A stretch of 64,000 bases of DNA from Allodiplogaster sudhausi (taxonomy: Eukaryota; Nematoda; Chromadorea; Rhabditida; Diplogasteridae), in NCBI GenBank assembly GCA_945643635.1, contig CALZFC010000015.1, positions 4,211,001-4,275,000 on the forward strand. Reading direction: 5' to 3'. Position 1 is the stretch's first letter; each line of letters begins with the position of its first letter. The position numbers and the translations under genes are program-made. Below are positions 1 through 12,865 of this stretch, in pieces. Below the pieces are notes generated by a model. The model saw only the letters and a program-made list of their open reading frames with translations. It was not told the DNA's origin and ran no database searches.

Positions 1-125
1 GCAGACAGCAGAGGGTCAAGACACAGCTCATAAGAACCGGCACAGTTCTCAAGGAAGACTCACGGGATTAGAGAAGGAAACATCAGGCATGAGTTACACA
101 CGAAGAGGAGAGACAAAGAGAAAGC

Positions 126-174
<49 letters not shown>

Positions 175-622
175 AGTGAGACAGATAGGTGGGTGGCATG
201 TGGGGCAGGTCGCTGCAGTCTTTTTTCCGCTCTAGAGATGATGAGGGACGATCTCTTTGGCGCAGTGGGAAATTGCATAGGAGGGATTCCACGGGATTCC
301 ATTTGGCACGCACAATTGCTGCCACTCTGTGTGCAAGAAGAAGCAACACTCTAAGCAGTGGACATGGCGTGTTCTCTTTCTCTCCGTCGTTCTCTCACAC
401 CATTCCCCTTTCTGTCCTGTTTCTCTAGTCCCTCATTTTCTATAGCCAGTGCATTCATCTCTACCCCTTGCGAATCCTGTAGGCACCCGCTGTTTAACGT
501 AGCCAGAAAGAAGTAGAATACTAGAAAGTAGATGATGCCCTCGTATTTTAGTCCTCCAACGTGGCACATAACTGGAAGTAAAATGAGTGCTAACATTGTA
601 TGTCGACTCTTGTCTCCCTTGC
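1..622. other. Non-coding or unresolved sequence at left edge
   Basis: The stretch holds a GA microsatellite (about 125-171) and no exon that I could place. It should contain a continuation of the minus-strand Ig-domain gene. The open segments at about 190-340 and 1-45 have no convincing domain signature. Confidence 0.5.
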
Positions 623-1032
623 CAGGACGCTGCCGAATGCATTGGACGCGACGCAGCGGAAGGCGCCCGCATCTGCACGAGTCGCGGTCGGCTTGAAGAA
701 GAGCGATGACGTCACGGGCAAAGTCTTCCCGTTCTGCAGCCACGCGATCTCGACACCCTGCAATGAACCTTTCCTGTTCTTTGTTCTGTTTATACTTGTT
801 TCTCTTTCATATCAGATTCTGCGTCGAGTCTTCCGACCACAACTCCCCTTCCTTCATCCTCTCCCTTCCACTTCTTTCCTCCTCCTTACGAGCAGCTGCC
901 TGGAGGGTTCTCTTAATCGTCACGAACTGCTATTACCTGGCCCGTCGCAGACTGGCTGCTAATTGCAAAAGCCGTAATGACCGAGCTTCAGGAAGAGAGA
1001 GCAAGCCAAGTGAGAGCGAGAGTGAGAGAGAG

Positions 1033-1072
<40 letters not shown>

Positions 1073-2346
1073 GAAAGTGCAAAGATGCCCCTCTGGTTCC
1101 ACATGGGATCCCCCTCTTAGGGGTGACCCCACTCAAGAAGACCTCTCCCTTACTCGGCTGTCATTAATTAAACACATCATCGCCGCCGGACTACGCAGAT
1201 TTCCCACAAATCGCCCGTCGGACACTCTTCATCTTCAAACTGTCTCCACAGAACGAAGTGGGGAAAGTGAAAGGCAACTGAGGAAAAGAGATGGAGTGTG
1301 AGAGAGAAAGTTGAATTATGAGAGACAGAGAAAGAGAGAGAGAGGGAGTGAGAGAGATAAAATGAGGGAGATAGAGAGATAGTGAGGGAGAAGCATTGGT
1401 TGTAAAAGGCGAGATAATGCTATGGTCAAAGGACCAGCCAGAGGAGGTCATAACTGATGGATCTATTCACTGGCCACTCACTAATGCATAGCTCTATCGC
1501 AATCACACGGTCACAACACTGAATAAGTGGTGGATAATAGGGAGAGAAAATAAAAGGGAGAGAGAGAGATAGAGAGAGAGAGAGAGAAAAGAGAGAATGA
1601 GCGAGAGAATAAAAGAGAGATAGAGGGACAGAGGAAGAGACAGAGCAGGGACAGAGAGAAATATATATGAAGATAGAAAGAGATAGAGAACAGATATGGA
1701 GATAGAAAGAGATAGAGAACAGATATGGAGAGAGAAAGAGACAGAGCAGGGACAGAGAGAGATAGATATGGAGATAGAAAGAAATAGAGAACAGATATGG
1801 AGATAGAAAGAGATAGAGAACAGATATGAAGAGAGAAAGAGATAGAGAACAGATATGGAGAGAGAAAGATATAGAGAGAGAACCAAAGAAAGAAAGAGAG
1901 CACTGCATTTGGATAGTATTACCATGTTAAGAGAAGGCGCTTGAAAATAGAAACCCAGATACATACAGATATCTATCAAGCGACATTGTTTATTTTCTTA
2001 CTGCTAGAATAAAGCGCAACTCCAGAAGGAATAACCGGTCGAAAGAAAAGATGAAATGAAATTCACTGTCTGTCATAAATCCTTCTTGACTATTCACTGT
2101 TCTTCTTGATCATGAATGTTGTAAGGAGGCAATGCAGCTTTCCTTTTCGTCATCTTTCAGAGAAAGCGTGTACATGGACATACTTGGGAGATTTGGACAA
2201 GCGCGTTCCGCTGGCTCGGACACTTCAGCAGCCCCAACGGGGGATTCTACTTGAGCCGGAAGCTGCGAGGAGAGAGGGGATCTCAGAGGGAAAAGGAAAG
2301 AAAGAAAGAGAGAAGGAGAGAAAGAGAGAGAGCGAGAAAGAGAGAG

Positions 2347-2377
<31 letters not shown>

Positions 2378-2810
2378 GAGATATCTTTCCATCTCAAAAA
2401 TACACACGCGGAAGAAACACGTGCGCGGGTCAGATAATTGCAGGCCGCTAAGAGTGAGCGTATGGTTCACTCTCTACTCCAACAGCAGGAACCAATTCAC
2501 TGCGGGACTACTTCGTAAGAAATGGGAGCATAGAGAGAGAGGGAGACATAGAGATAGAAATGAGAGAGAGAGAGGAAGAGCACGCAAAACAAAGGTGACG
2601 CCAAGGAAAAGCTGGGAGCGAGAGAATGCAGGATGGCGGGTGAAATATATAGAGAGAATGTGAGATACATCACAGCGTAAGTGAGAGTGCTAATAATGTC
2701 TTGGTGGGAGAAATTGAGCTATTTCCAAGCGGCTATTCAGTGGCTTATTCTCACGTCGGCGAGACGTTTTCGTAAAGCTAGGCGAGAGATAGTGAAGGTG
2801 GACAGATGGA

Positions 2811-2854
<44 letters not shown>

Positions 2855-3267
2855 TTCACACTTAGACAATGCGCCGCGATCAAGATGTTGCAGCCAAAGA
2901 GTGATTTGGCAGAGAGAGAGCGAGAGAGAGCGAGAGCTCTCACAATGTGACAGAAAAAAAAGAGTTAGGGAAAGTAGACAAAGCCAAGCGGAATTAAATA
3001 CGGAGAAATCAAGCAAACTTGACGAATTATTCCTATGAAAATGAGAATAACATAAAGAAAACAAATAACAAAATTTGAATAATACCGTAGTAATGATGGG
3101 ACATGTTAGGCTGATCGGCGAGCCTTCGTTAAGGACGAGATGCGGAGTCCAGTTCGCCGTCGTCGAGCCGTTACCGTAGTCAAATTCAGGAGGCCGAGCC
3201 AGGACCAGCTGGGCATGGAAGACCTGCACGGAAACGGAGAGCAGCGCGAGCGAGATCAGTGTAAAAG
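623..3267 (-). CDS. Partial immunoglobulin-domain protein (internal exons)
   Basis: Two minus-strand exons together encode one I-set Ig domain. The upstream exon (3086-3267, or 3086-3223 using an in-frame internal acceptor) carries an inter-domain linker ending LVLARPPEF and then the B strand NEGSPISLTC. The downstream exon (623-757) begins GVEIAWLQNGKTL, which supplies the invariant Trp, and ends with DAGAFRCVASNAFGSV, which supplies the second Cys. Both exons meet in phase 0, so the domain reads through cleanly. The intron between them (758-3085) is full of GA repeats. The end of the downstream exon is uncertain: a GC donor at 622 or a GT donor about 15 nt further on. The gene must extend both ways; possible further exons lie at 3619-3711 and near 11.5-11.8 kb. 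Such proteins are usually extracellular or membrane adhesion or matrix molecules. I cannot name the family member. The hydrophobic stretch coded at 3224-3267 could instead be a signal peptide if this is the first exon. Confidence 0.6.
1551..1895. repeat. GA-rich tract with a 29-bp minisatellite
   Basis: Within a GA-rich block inside the Ig-gene intron, the word CAGATATGG or a close variant recurs at 1691, 1720, 1792, 1821 and 1850. That is a 29-bp period with one degenerate interval. The unit is itself built from GATAGAAAGA-like purine words, so it probably arose by expansion of an impure GA tract. Confidence 0.8.
2281..2853. repeat. GA microsatellites in the Ig-gene intron
   Basis: Purine runs (GA, GAAA, GAGAGG) occupy about 2281-2385, 2525-2580 and 2803-2853 on the plus strand. 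They lie within the intron between the two Ig half-domain exons, so the sense strand of that gene carries CT. The long open frames here are low-complexity Ser-Leu or Arg-Glu artefacts. Confidence 0.85.
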
Positions 3268-3618
3268 CTGAAATGATGGTTATAGAAGAATGAGTACAAG
3301 AGATAACAAAGGTTATACGCTATCAATGAATTTCCCTGCTACCCTCCGGGGATGGCGCAAGTGGAAGTAGCATGCTACGAAGAGTACTGCCCCTGGAGTA
3401 TGGGTTGGTTCCCCAGGGAAAGCTCCAAATTGGAAATGGTCACTGATGACCACCAGCAAGCCCAGCCTTGATTCCGGCTAACTTTGCAGCCTTTGTTTGA
3501 TGGATTTCAGTTGCAGGTTCAACATTTGCGCAAACATTTAATTACTGCATGCAGAAAATATTAATTCAGCCGAAATAGAAAGAGAACGTTGTAAGCTTTA
3601 AAAAGTCTAACCCTTTAC

Positions 3619-3711
3619 AGATGGCATAGGAAGGCGCGGCCGGCCAAGAGACGGCGGCCGGTCCAGGTGCACGAGATTCATTGCCATGCACTGCTGGAGG
3701 GCATCTCAGCA
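3619..3711 (-). CDS. Candidate additional exon of the Ig-domain gene
   Basis: A 93-nt minus-strand segment is flanked by a good acceptor (TTGCAG) and donor (GTAAAG). It enters and leaves in phase 1, and its exit phase matches the acceptor at 3267. The peptide contains LRC and then, 18 residues later, VSW, which is the Cys-to-Trp spacing of an Ig B-C region, plus a possible N-glycosylation site (NES). The second half of that Ig domain is not obvious in the next exon, so this could be chance. Treat it as a lead. Confidence 0.3.
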
Positions 3712-3919
3712 CTGCAACAGAAGGATCGCCAACCTTCTTCTGGTACACAAATATTACAATAGCACGCGGAACATCAGAAAGACTGAGAGCAGTAGTGTTC
3801 AATAACAACGGAGTTCAGTTAGTTCAGGTCATTGCTTGCTGGAATTTGCCAGATGGTTTCCATTCCAGGGAGATCACTTTGATCGAGCACTCCATTTCCC
3901 TGTCTCTCTCTCCCTCTCC

Positions 3920-3954
<35 letters not shown>

Positions 3955-4589
3955 GCTCTCTCTCTCTCTCATACTGACACTATTCACTCCCCATCCCCCC
4001 TTCACTGTCAATGTTCGCGTGAATATGAGACATTCGACACGTGAACGAAACTGGAGCCAATTCAGGTGGTCAGAAGTCGCGATACTGGAAGGGATGGCAC
4101 GAGGGAAATATACTGGAACATGGAGAGAGTGGGGGGAAGAGAACAGGGGAACAGTGAAAAGCAGATGGCTTCGCCCCGTGCAACGTGGGAGTGGATACGA
4201 AGGCAAGCAGAGGCTGTGGCGACTCCTCACACTCAAGGTGTCATCCACTCTCTCTTTCTCTCGCCCTCTTTCTCTCACTGGCCGGCACTCTTCAAGGAGA
4301 GAGTAGTATTGCAGTGCTGCCCACTTCTCCCCCTTATGGTTTCTCCACTATCGCTCTCTGTCTTTCTCACTCTTTTTCTTTCTCGCTCTTTGCCATACCC
4401 TACAACTCGTTGTCAAACAGCACGTTCTGGCGAAGAAGCCCGGTCAACGCGGTCTAGAACAGTGCCTCGCTAACAGGCAGCATAACCGTCTGCAGATGAA
4501 AGTGGAGAAGCAGAGAGGAAGAGGGGGTGACAAAGGCCACGGAATACGCCTGCTGAAGTTGCAGAGAGACAAAGTGAAAGAAGGAGAGG

Positions 4590-4620
<31 letters not shown>

Positions 4621-4905
4621 GAGTGAGTGGGAGAGAGATTAGAGAAAGATCAGAAAAGAGGGAAAACATGACGAGGATCACCAGGATACAAAGAAGTTGT
4701 CCTATGACAGTCTTTCACTAACAATGAGCCCGTGCATATGAGTCCTGTCGTGCTCACATCAGGGAGAGGGCTGTTAGCAAGAAACACTACAGCAGGCAAC
4801 ATGCAGGACAGACGCGACCTCTCTCTGTCTCTGCACTTCCTCTTCTCTCCCTCTCTTATCTTCTTATCGTAAACTCTCTCGTTCTCACTCTGCCCCTCTC
4901 TCTCC

Positions 4906-4946
<41 letters not shown>

Positions 4947-5599
4947 ATACCCTCTCTTGTACCTTCTAGGCCGGCCTTTCATAAGCCGCAGAACTGCTAG
5001 GGCGCGTCCCTCTGATTCATATCGAGTGATAAGACACTTCCGACTTGGGCATATGACGAGAAAAGAAGCAGAATAGGAAGTTAGACACGAGAGAAGCGGA
5101 GAAGATGGAGAGATGATTTGTACCAAAGGAGATCTAATTAAGCAATGGCAACCGCCGAAAGAAAATAAATGTTGGCTCAAATTGACGCGCCTGGTAATTT
5201 GATGAAGCCGTTAATTATTTCGTGCTATTTTGAAAGCAGCAGAAATCCGCTACATGAAAATAGCATATGCTAACGAGAGTGCAAATGGCATATTTGTTTC
5301 GGTATTTGCTATTTTAAAAGATAATATAACGAATATATGTATGCATAGCATGACGAGATGTAGTTAAGTACCTGTGAAAATGATCATCACCAAAATCAAA
5401 ATCAAAATCATGGTTTTTTAATGGTAGGATTTAAGAATGTGACCCAACAAGAAGGAAGAAAGCTTAGCACAACAAGTGACAACAGTGATAACAATAAAAT
5501 GAATAAATGCATGAGTAAAGTATCGAGTGATAAATATGGATTCGCAGACAGCGCCTTTAAAATAGGCGAAACGAACACTTGCGCGTTGACAGAGAAGAG

Positions 5600-5645
<46 letters not shown>

Positions 5646-6436
5646 CGCAGTGGAGCTCTCAGATGGACTCCTCAATATCCATCCCTCATTCCTCCCGCAT
5701 ACAACCTCCTCCTTCTCTACTTCTTGCGCCAAAACATATACTCACGAGAGTCTGTCTATATCTTTTCTCTCGCGCCCTACTACCTCCTTTTCTCTCGCTT
5801 TCTTCCATATCCCCACGAGGTCAGGTCGCTTTCAGCACCATCGTGAGGCGCGGTCTGTTTCTCTCTCATGCGACCTCTCTCCCTCTCTCTCTCTCTCTAT
5901 CTCTCCCTATCTCTCTATCTCTCTCGCACTCTATTTGTATGTTGTGTCCCAGCAGGCAACAAAGTTAAACAAAAAGCAAGACCACACAACTGAAGAGACC
6001 CTATAAGCTATGAGAGAGCGGACTCTACCTGGCAGAGGGCCAGCGGGTTTGTACGACTAGATCACGGAAATGAGAACGAGGGAGAGAGAGCCGAATAGAT
6101 AATAGAGCAGTGATCTAGAGTTGTGCAGGGCAAACGAATGAGTATGAAGAGAGATTGGGAGGAAATAAATGTTGAGGACGAGAGTGAAGATGAGACAGGG
6201 AGACAGAGAAAGGGAGATAGAGAGAGAGAGATAGAGATAGAGAGAGATAGAGAGAGAGAGAGAAAGAATGGAGAGACCAAATGCACATGTAGACAAACTG
6301 TCGTCAGGTGAGAACAGCACTGAAGATGCCAACGGCTGGAGGGAGAATGAATAAGCGCAACACAAGCAAGTTGAAAAAGCGAGACAGAATGCTGGGTGGG
6401 ATATGCAGACAGAGAGAGGGCGACAGAGAGGACGAC

Positions 6437-6478
<42 letters not shown>

Positions 6479-7856
6479 ACAGCGAGGACGACAGAGATAG
6501 AGAGAGAGAGAAGAAGAAGAAAGCTTGAGCAAAGGAAATACGACATGCCAATCCGCGTGGGTCGAAGGAACACGCTGAGCTGGCACAATGAAAGGCTGAC
6601 CGCGTGGGATTGACGAGAAAAGAAGAATACTTCCGGGATTCTTCTGGCGATCATTTCATTTAGCAGATCGACATTACAATTCTTAGAGAGATCTGCACCA
6701 TTCAGATCATGCAAAGCAATTTGGTAATCTCATTCAGAGCCAGAGGCAGTCATCGCTTTTAGAGGAACCTAAAAAGGCGATCAATGATGAGGCCGGTGGT
6801 AAAATCACTGATAAAGAAGCATCAAGATAGAAGTGAGCGTCTCTCTTAGCCGAGAAGAAAACAGGCCAAGAGAGGAACTAAATGGACAGGCAAGGGCATA
6901 CAACCATAAAGTAGCCAAGCAGCTGCAGAAGACAGACCAATACTGAGAGAAAGAGAGAAAGAGAGATAGAAAGACACAAGGAGAGAGAGAGAGACTGGGA
7001 GAGAGAGAGAGAGGATCCGGAAAGGAAAGGCGAGAGGGGGGAGGAGACTGTCCACTTGCGCAGCTACTTCACAGACACATGGTCGTGCGAGTGTCTCAGA
7101 TGTGCTTCAGGATGAGCAGAGAGAAAGAGAGAGAGGGTTAGAAACACAGAAAAATGGTGAGAGAGGGGCGAGATAGGGAGAGAGGAACAGAAGTCACTTA
7201 GGGGTGAAAGCAGAAGTGAAGAGAAACAAGTTGTGCTAGTTTCTCGGGATGCCTCGGGCAGCCAAAACACTCGAGGCGTATTCCAGAGAAGAGAACGAGT
7301 GGGCGAATAAGAAAGGCAAAGAGGGTAAAAGGAATGAAATGGGAAAGATGACTGTTGAGTACATGTTTATATTCAAGAGAGGGAGATGCACCAGAGATAA
7401 AGCTGTTTATGAGTGGCGAAGGAGGATGGAAAGACGAGAAGAAGCAAAGAATCAGATAAGCGGAATGGCAACATCGAAGATCACGAATACTCTTCTTTCT
7501 GATTTTCGAAATTTTGTTCCAATTTTTTTTTGATAACGTATTTGCATGATTTGATTTACTTTAGAATCTACCGTACATATATCTAACCTTACAATCCGTT
7601 CAATTTAACAAAAGTGCAAGGACACGCGCGCGACCAAACCACAGAATTGCAAGGAACAAAAAAGAGTGAAAAATGATGTCGGCGGTCACGTCAAGAGACG
7701 CATGAGGCCACTCATTAGTCAAAACGGATCTACTCGATCCCCCTTTCTTATCTCACATCTCACCTCTTTACGAACGCGGAACCGCTGGGAGCGACTGAGG
7801 ATGAAGGATCAGAGAGAGAGAGAGACAATGAGAAGAGAGAGAGAAAGAGAGAGTGC

Positions 7857-7887
<31 letters not shown>

Positions 7888-8436
7888 AAGAGAAAGAGAG
7901 GGCAGCGATTGAGATGCATCGACAGAAAGAACAAATGAGCTCGTCAAGACCTCTTCATGAGTGCGACTGCAGAGTGGATCAGAGTAGAGTAAGATAGAAA
8001 GGACATAGAAGAAGAGCTAAAGCAAAAGAGAGAGCTAAAAAAAAAGATAATAGGAGGATTCATAAACTAGAGGGTTAGAATGAGACACGAGGCAGATTAA
8101 CATACCATTAAAATAATAGGCAAAAAAGGAAACTAATTAAAAAGATCTGCAAAAATGTCAAAAGCCATTCAAAGGATGATAGGGACTATGAAAATGGAAT
8201 AGTAATGTAAAAGCTTGACGTGATTAGGGATCTGCTAGAAGATGACAGAAGTGAAAATTGCAACAGCTATATGAGAAGACAACAAAGCTTATTTTCAGGA
8301 GCAGAAAAAGTGTCTGCAATGGAAAGAGTTGATTTGACAAGTTTGAGAGACAGGAAAGTGTGTTAGGAGGGAGTGACGAAGAGTGACAACAGGAGGAGAA
8401 GAGAGAACCAGCGAGAGAGACAGAGAAAGAGACAGA

Positions 8437-8486
<50 letters not shown>

Positions 8487-9849
8487 TCAAGTAATGAAGG
8501 AAGTCGGAATGGACTAAAGTAAGGATCGGCGAACATAGAAGGGGAAGGAATTCGACGAAAAAAGAGATGTCCACTCCAGAAGCCACTCGTACAAGTTCGC
8601 GAATCTGTCGCATCGAAAAGTGGAGCAGAGCAGCTGAGTGACGGATAAAGCAACAAGTGGCTGAATGGACGGCTCCTTTTATAGCTTCCCTTGATCCCCT
8701 CCTCTTCTCACTCACAACCCATGTGCTACCCACGACCCTCTCTCTCCCATGGCCAACTTCGCCAGATTCTTCACAACACTTTAGGCGCACATGAAATTCC
8801 AATCGCTATTTTCATCGGTAAACTTTTTTTGATTGGAAGGTTCTCACAGCTATCTTCTGACTCCTTGATATCTTCTGACTCCTTGTGCCTCGGGCGATTG
8901 TTCTATCTTCATCTTGCTTTCCCTTCTCTCTTCTCTTTCAATCCACCCCCCTTTTTCACCACCTCTTTCTCTCTCGCGTAATTTTCTCACGTTCATTCTC
9001 GCTATATATTTCTATTCCGATTCTTCAAACGGTTTCTACATGAAAGCGAGAGAGAGAGAGAGAAATAGATAAAGAGAGAAAAAGAGTGAGAAAGAGAGAG
9101 AAACAAAGAGAGATTGAGAGGAGTGAAAGTGAAGTTGCTCTTCACTGAAGACGGCTAATGATTGCAACTACAAAACAGAGAAAAACAGGCAGACAAAGAT
9201 CTCACATCTGATTTAGAATGAAAGATGCGGAAAAGTGTCGATTGAAGTATATGTGAGATGAAAATGACAAGAATAGAGCTTCCCGAATGATGGAACCCCG
9301 CGAAGGAATGGCACAACTCGTTGATGGCCTCGATAATGGATGGCAGAGACGAAATTGGCACCCTCCACCAATCTCTGCCCCGGCACGACTGGTCAGCCAA
9401 GCAGTGAGTGAACTTGACAGCGGCCATGACAGGGCCACACGAATGCCATCATCGAGGAAGAGGGGAGGCATGGGAAGAGACGGATTACGGGGGCTGCGCA
9501 GACGGTGACACTTAGTCTCAGCAGGAGGAGTCCCTGCGGCCTTCTGCTAGGAGTTCCAAGCAGCGAGTAGCTGCTCATGCTTCTTCTCACCAGCTTTCTG
9601 CTCCTCTCTATGCCTCTCCTTCTCTCTCTCTCTGCAAAACTCTCCACTCCCTCAGGACAACTCGCGCGGAATGCGTGAGAAAGAGAGTGAGCCAGGCAGC
9701 CGCCGCTGGCCATTGCGGCCATCACGATGGAATCGTAAGGGATACCAGGCATTTGTCATGTGCGATACGGAAAGATCTCTTCCTTCTTCTCTTCCACTAT
9801 GGAAATGCAGGGATTGGCATGGACCCGAGTTCGCCATGAAAGAGAGTGA

Positions 9850-9895
<46 letters not shown>

Positions 9896-10671
9896 AAGTG
9901 GATGAGAGATACACTTGGAAAGGAGCCTGGACGGTCTCGAGAGAACCAGAAGAGGAGATAAAGAGGCTCGAAATGAAGGAAGAGTGGAATATGCAGGGAT
10001 ATGCACATCATCCAGCGAATCATGAGTGAGTGGCTGGCTCACTGAGTGATGGCACACCAAGTTGTGCTGCTTTGCTAGCCAGCGGCTATTTCAGAGGAAG
10101 AGAGCAAGGGAGGTAGAGAAAGAGAGAGGAGAGAGAGGAGAGAGAGAGAGAGCAATAAAGATGCTTCTTAGGACTGCAGAGATGCGACTGGTCATCTCTC
10201 AGTCCTGGCCGGACTCTGCATAGCCGGACAATCCCCTCATCAGGGAGCCATATGTAATGTGTGAAGCCCTCTCGCATTCCTCGAGAGCACTCTGAGGGGA
10301 GAGTGATGGATTCAAAATACTCGCTCACGCTTATCCTCGCCTTCCTGGCCATGCTATTTCCTCAGAGAGAAGCCATGAAGAAATGCGTGCTCTGCTTAGG
10401 ATCACACATCTTGAAGGTCGAGGGCACGAGAATGAAGCTGCTTACACGGAGGGAATGAACCATACATAAAAATGGTCTTGAAAAATAGGATGTATGAGAG
10501 TGTCAATCAACTGCGTGGATAAACGAAACCAAAAAAATTCAAAATGAATGTGAAAAAATGCGCATCGTTTTTAAACCAAACCTACTGCACTGAATGACAG
10601 GTGGGGAGGGGAACCAGACGGGGGAGTTTGATTAGAGCAAGGGGAGATAATAGAGTGTAGAAGACAGAGAG

Positions 10672-10702
<31 letters not shown>

Positions 10703-11502
10703 CGGCCACCTCTGGCACGCGGAAAGCGGCCTTGAGCACGTTTGCAGGTAGGGCTAGGAGAGGCAAAGTAGGAGGATGACCGAGAGAATGGGATTCGGAA
10801 TAGATAGGGAAGGGGCAGAGAGTCAGAGGGAGACGAGGGAGGGTGGAGGGATAATGGGAGAGAGGAGCGTGGATGAAAATTGTAGAGAAAGAAAGAAAAG
10901 AGAAATAAGGAGGGTCAGATATTTAGAGTCCGAGTGGTCAGAAGAGAGGGAAACGAGGCCGCGGCCATTGAAGAAGAGGAGCGAAGGAATCACGGGGAAG
11001 AAAGGACAACGAATGACAAGAATGGACTGAAGATGAATGAGTGACACTTGGCTTTCTTCTGCCAGGAAACAGGTACTCTCGACAGCTACTTCTTCATCTT
11101 CGCCAGTAACGAATTTGACAAATAGAAATAGTGCTCTTGTGTACTTCTTTTCAAAAAAAAATAAAAAAATCTGTTCCTTGTGTTTCGTGATGGAGATTTC
11201 AATTTTTTTATGCAAGACACTCGAGGAAAGACACCACTGTCTCGGCGTATCGCTAACCCGGAAGATTAAAGCTTTGCCGTACCGAATGCCAATCCAAGTT
11301 GCTCGGGTTATTCACATCACCGTGTCAGTGCTCCACTGCGCAGAAAGCTTCATAAACAGATCCAAAAAACAACTTTAATATAAAGAAGTGCTATTAAAAT
11401 ATCAGTAATGTTCAGATCGAGAAAATACCCGAAAATTAATACGCACCGTAAATTTAAGCTACTAATTGAAAGTAAAGTGATTGTAATTTTTTACAATTAT
11501 AC
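3712..11502. other. Repeat-rich region with no confirmed gene
   Basis: About 7.8 kb are dominated by GA tracts on the plus strand (for example 4581-4635, 5604-5642, 6190-6265, 6410-6510, 7810-7900, 8400-8482, 9838-9892, 10660-10705). CT tracts occur at 3898-3972, 4890-4945 and 5866-5935. Every long open frame is Ser/Leu or Arg/Glu repeat. Some non-repetitive islands (4720-5050, 9290-9560, 10250-10450, 11060-11110) have exon-like composition and could be small exons of the minus-strand Ig gene. None shows a motif strong enough for me to call. Confidence 0.55.
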
Positions 11503-11813
11503 TCACGAGCACGGTTTGCAAACCAAAAATTCCGGTGTAAGGATGGTAGCCATTTTCGGGACTTCCTTTAAATTTTATTAGCATGATGAAGATAAATGTG
11601 ACTATTATGTGTAATTGGATATAATTTTAGTCCCCCTAGATATATTTCTTAATGACAAGAGTCTTGCTACCTTTATCGTGCTTTTGAACGCTGACATTTT
11701 TCGTAAAATCCGGTGACTCTGTCAGCCAGCCCACCTGAAATCCGAGATCTGCTGCAATAGCCCCGGGGGGTTGAACCGAAATTGAGTGCGCTACATTCAT
11801 ATATGCCTCTGAA
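11503..11813 (-). CDS. Candidate Ig-type exons (two, phase-compatible)
   Basis: On the minus strand the acceptor ending at 11814 opens a frame reading GIYECSALNFGS. This resembles the Ig F strand (Gly-x-Tyr-x-Cys-x-Ala-x-Asn). The exon ends at a GTGGGC donor near 11735. A second segment, about 11503-11562, ends in a strong GTGAGT donor and is compatible in phase (1 to 1), encoding ENGYHPYTGIFG. A second reading frame is also open through both segments, so the frame is not settled. If real, these belong to the Ig gene whose clear exons lie 8 kb downstream. Confidence 0.3.
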
Positions 11814-11844
11814 GAGGCTTTGTCGTCCATCTCGTTGAGAATGA

Positions 11845-12115
11845 GAGAGAGATAGAGAGAGAGAGAGAGAAAGAGAGAGAGAGTAAGAGAAAGGGAAAAA
11901 GGGACCAAGAAAAAAGTTAGAGAGCAGCAAGATTTAATTTGAAAAAGGCGCAGGGAACCAAGTGACCAAAGGAAAATAGAGAGTGTGACACAAGATGATG
12001 GAGAGAGAGAGAGGGGGAGAGAGAGAGAGGGGGAGAGAGAGAGGGGGAGAGAGAGAGGGGGAGAGAGAGAGAGGGGGAGAGAGAGAGGGGGAGAGAGAGA
12101 GAGAGAGAGTAAGAG
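11845..12115. repeat. GA microsatellite with GAGAGAGGGG variant units
   Basis: One GA run lies at 11845-11895. A second block at 11998-12115 is made of repeated GAGAGAGAGGGG-type units of about 12-16 bp. It is purine-only on the plus strand for more than 100 bases. Confidence 0.85.
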
Positions 12116-12865
12116 AGTGGGAGTCGGAAAGCAGAATAGCGAGAGAAAGCTTCGCGGATTCCTCACGTCTCGTTGTCACTGCGCACTCCCAATCTTTTTA
12201 GCGCCGATTGGAGGATGAGAGAGCGATTCATCAAAATCTCTCTTGTTGTCAGAGGACGAAATCTTCGGAATCTCCTATTTGAAGCTGGTCAGCCCGACAC
12301 TACTTGCTTGTAGCTCAATGAATGGTTTTCTACTTCCTCATTATTATGATCATCTTTATTCATGTTTTAATCTGAAAAATTATTATCACTCTTAGAAAGC
12401 ATGCGTGAATTGAAACAAGACTGGAGTATTTCTCCTCTCGTTTGGACTCAAAAGCTACATATGTATGTAATGATAAAAAGAAGAGAGAGTACTTGTTAGA
12501 ATAAGAAGATTAGAGAAGAGCTGAATAAAAGAAGCGGGAATACTCCGTAGGAAGGACAAGCATGGAATGATTGCGTTGCGAGGCAACTATTCTTATTAAT
12601 CCTGTTTAGAAGCAAAGAAGCAACGAGTAACCATTAACACAATTTTTGCCTCTCAAATATTCGCCTACATGTTCTTAGAGATGAGAGGTCATTTCTCAAT
12701 TTCAGTGGATAGGCATTTCTAAAGAGACACATGAATCCCATGACTAAAAGCAAAGCTTGATCTTGGGCAATAAGTACAAATCAATATCGATTAATGTTGA
12801 GCAAAATGTAACGATTACATACAAACAGGCGGATGTTCGCATCGAGGCTGCGTAATACTCTCTCT
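12116..12865. other. Intergenic region downstream of the DUF4139 gene
   Basis: This AT-leaning DNA contains no open frame with exon structure. It follows the stop codon at 12866 of the minus-strand DUF4139 gene and should contain that gene's 3' UTR. I see nothing else here. Confidence 0.6.

Noticed and set aside
1426..1979. Ser/Leu-rich open frames of about 160 codons that look like multi-pass membrane proteins
   Set aside because: They are translations of GA/CT microsatellite and the 29-bp repeat, and equivalent frames exist in all three registers.
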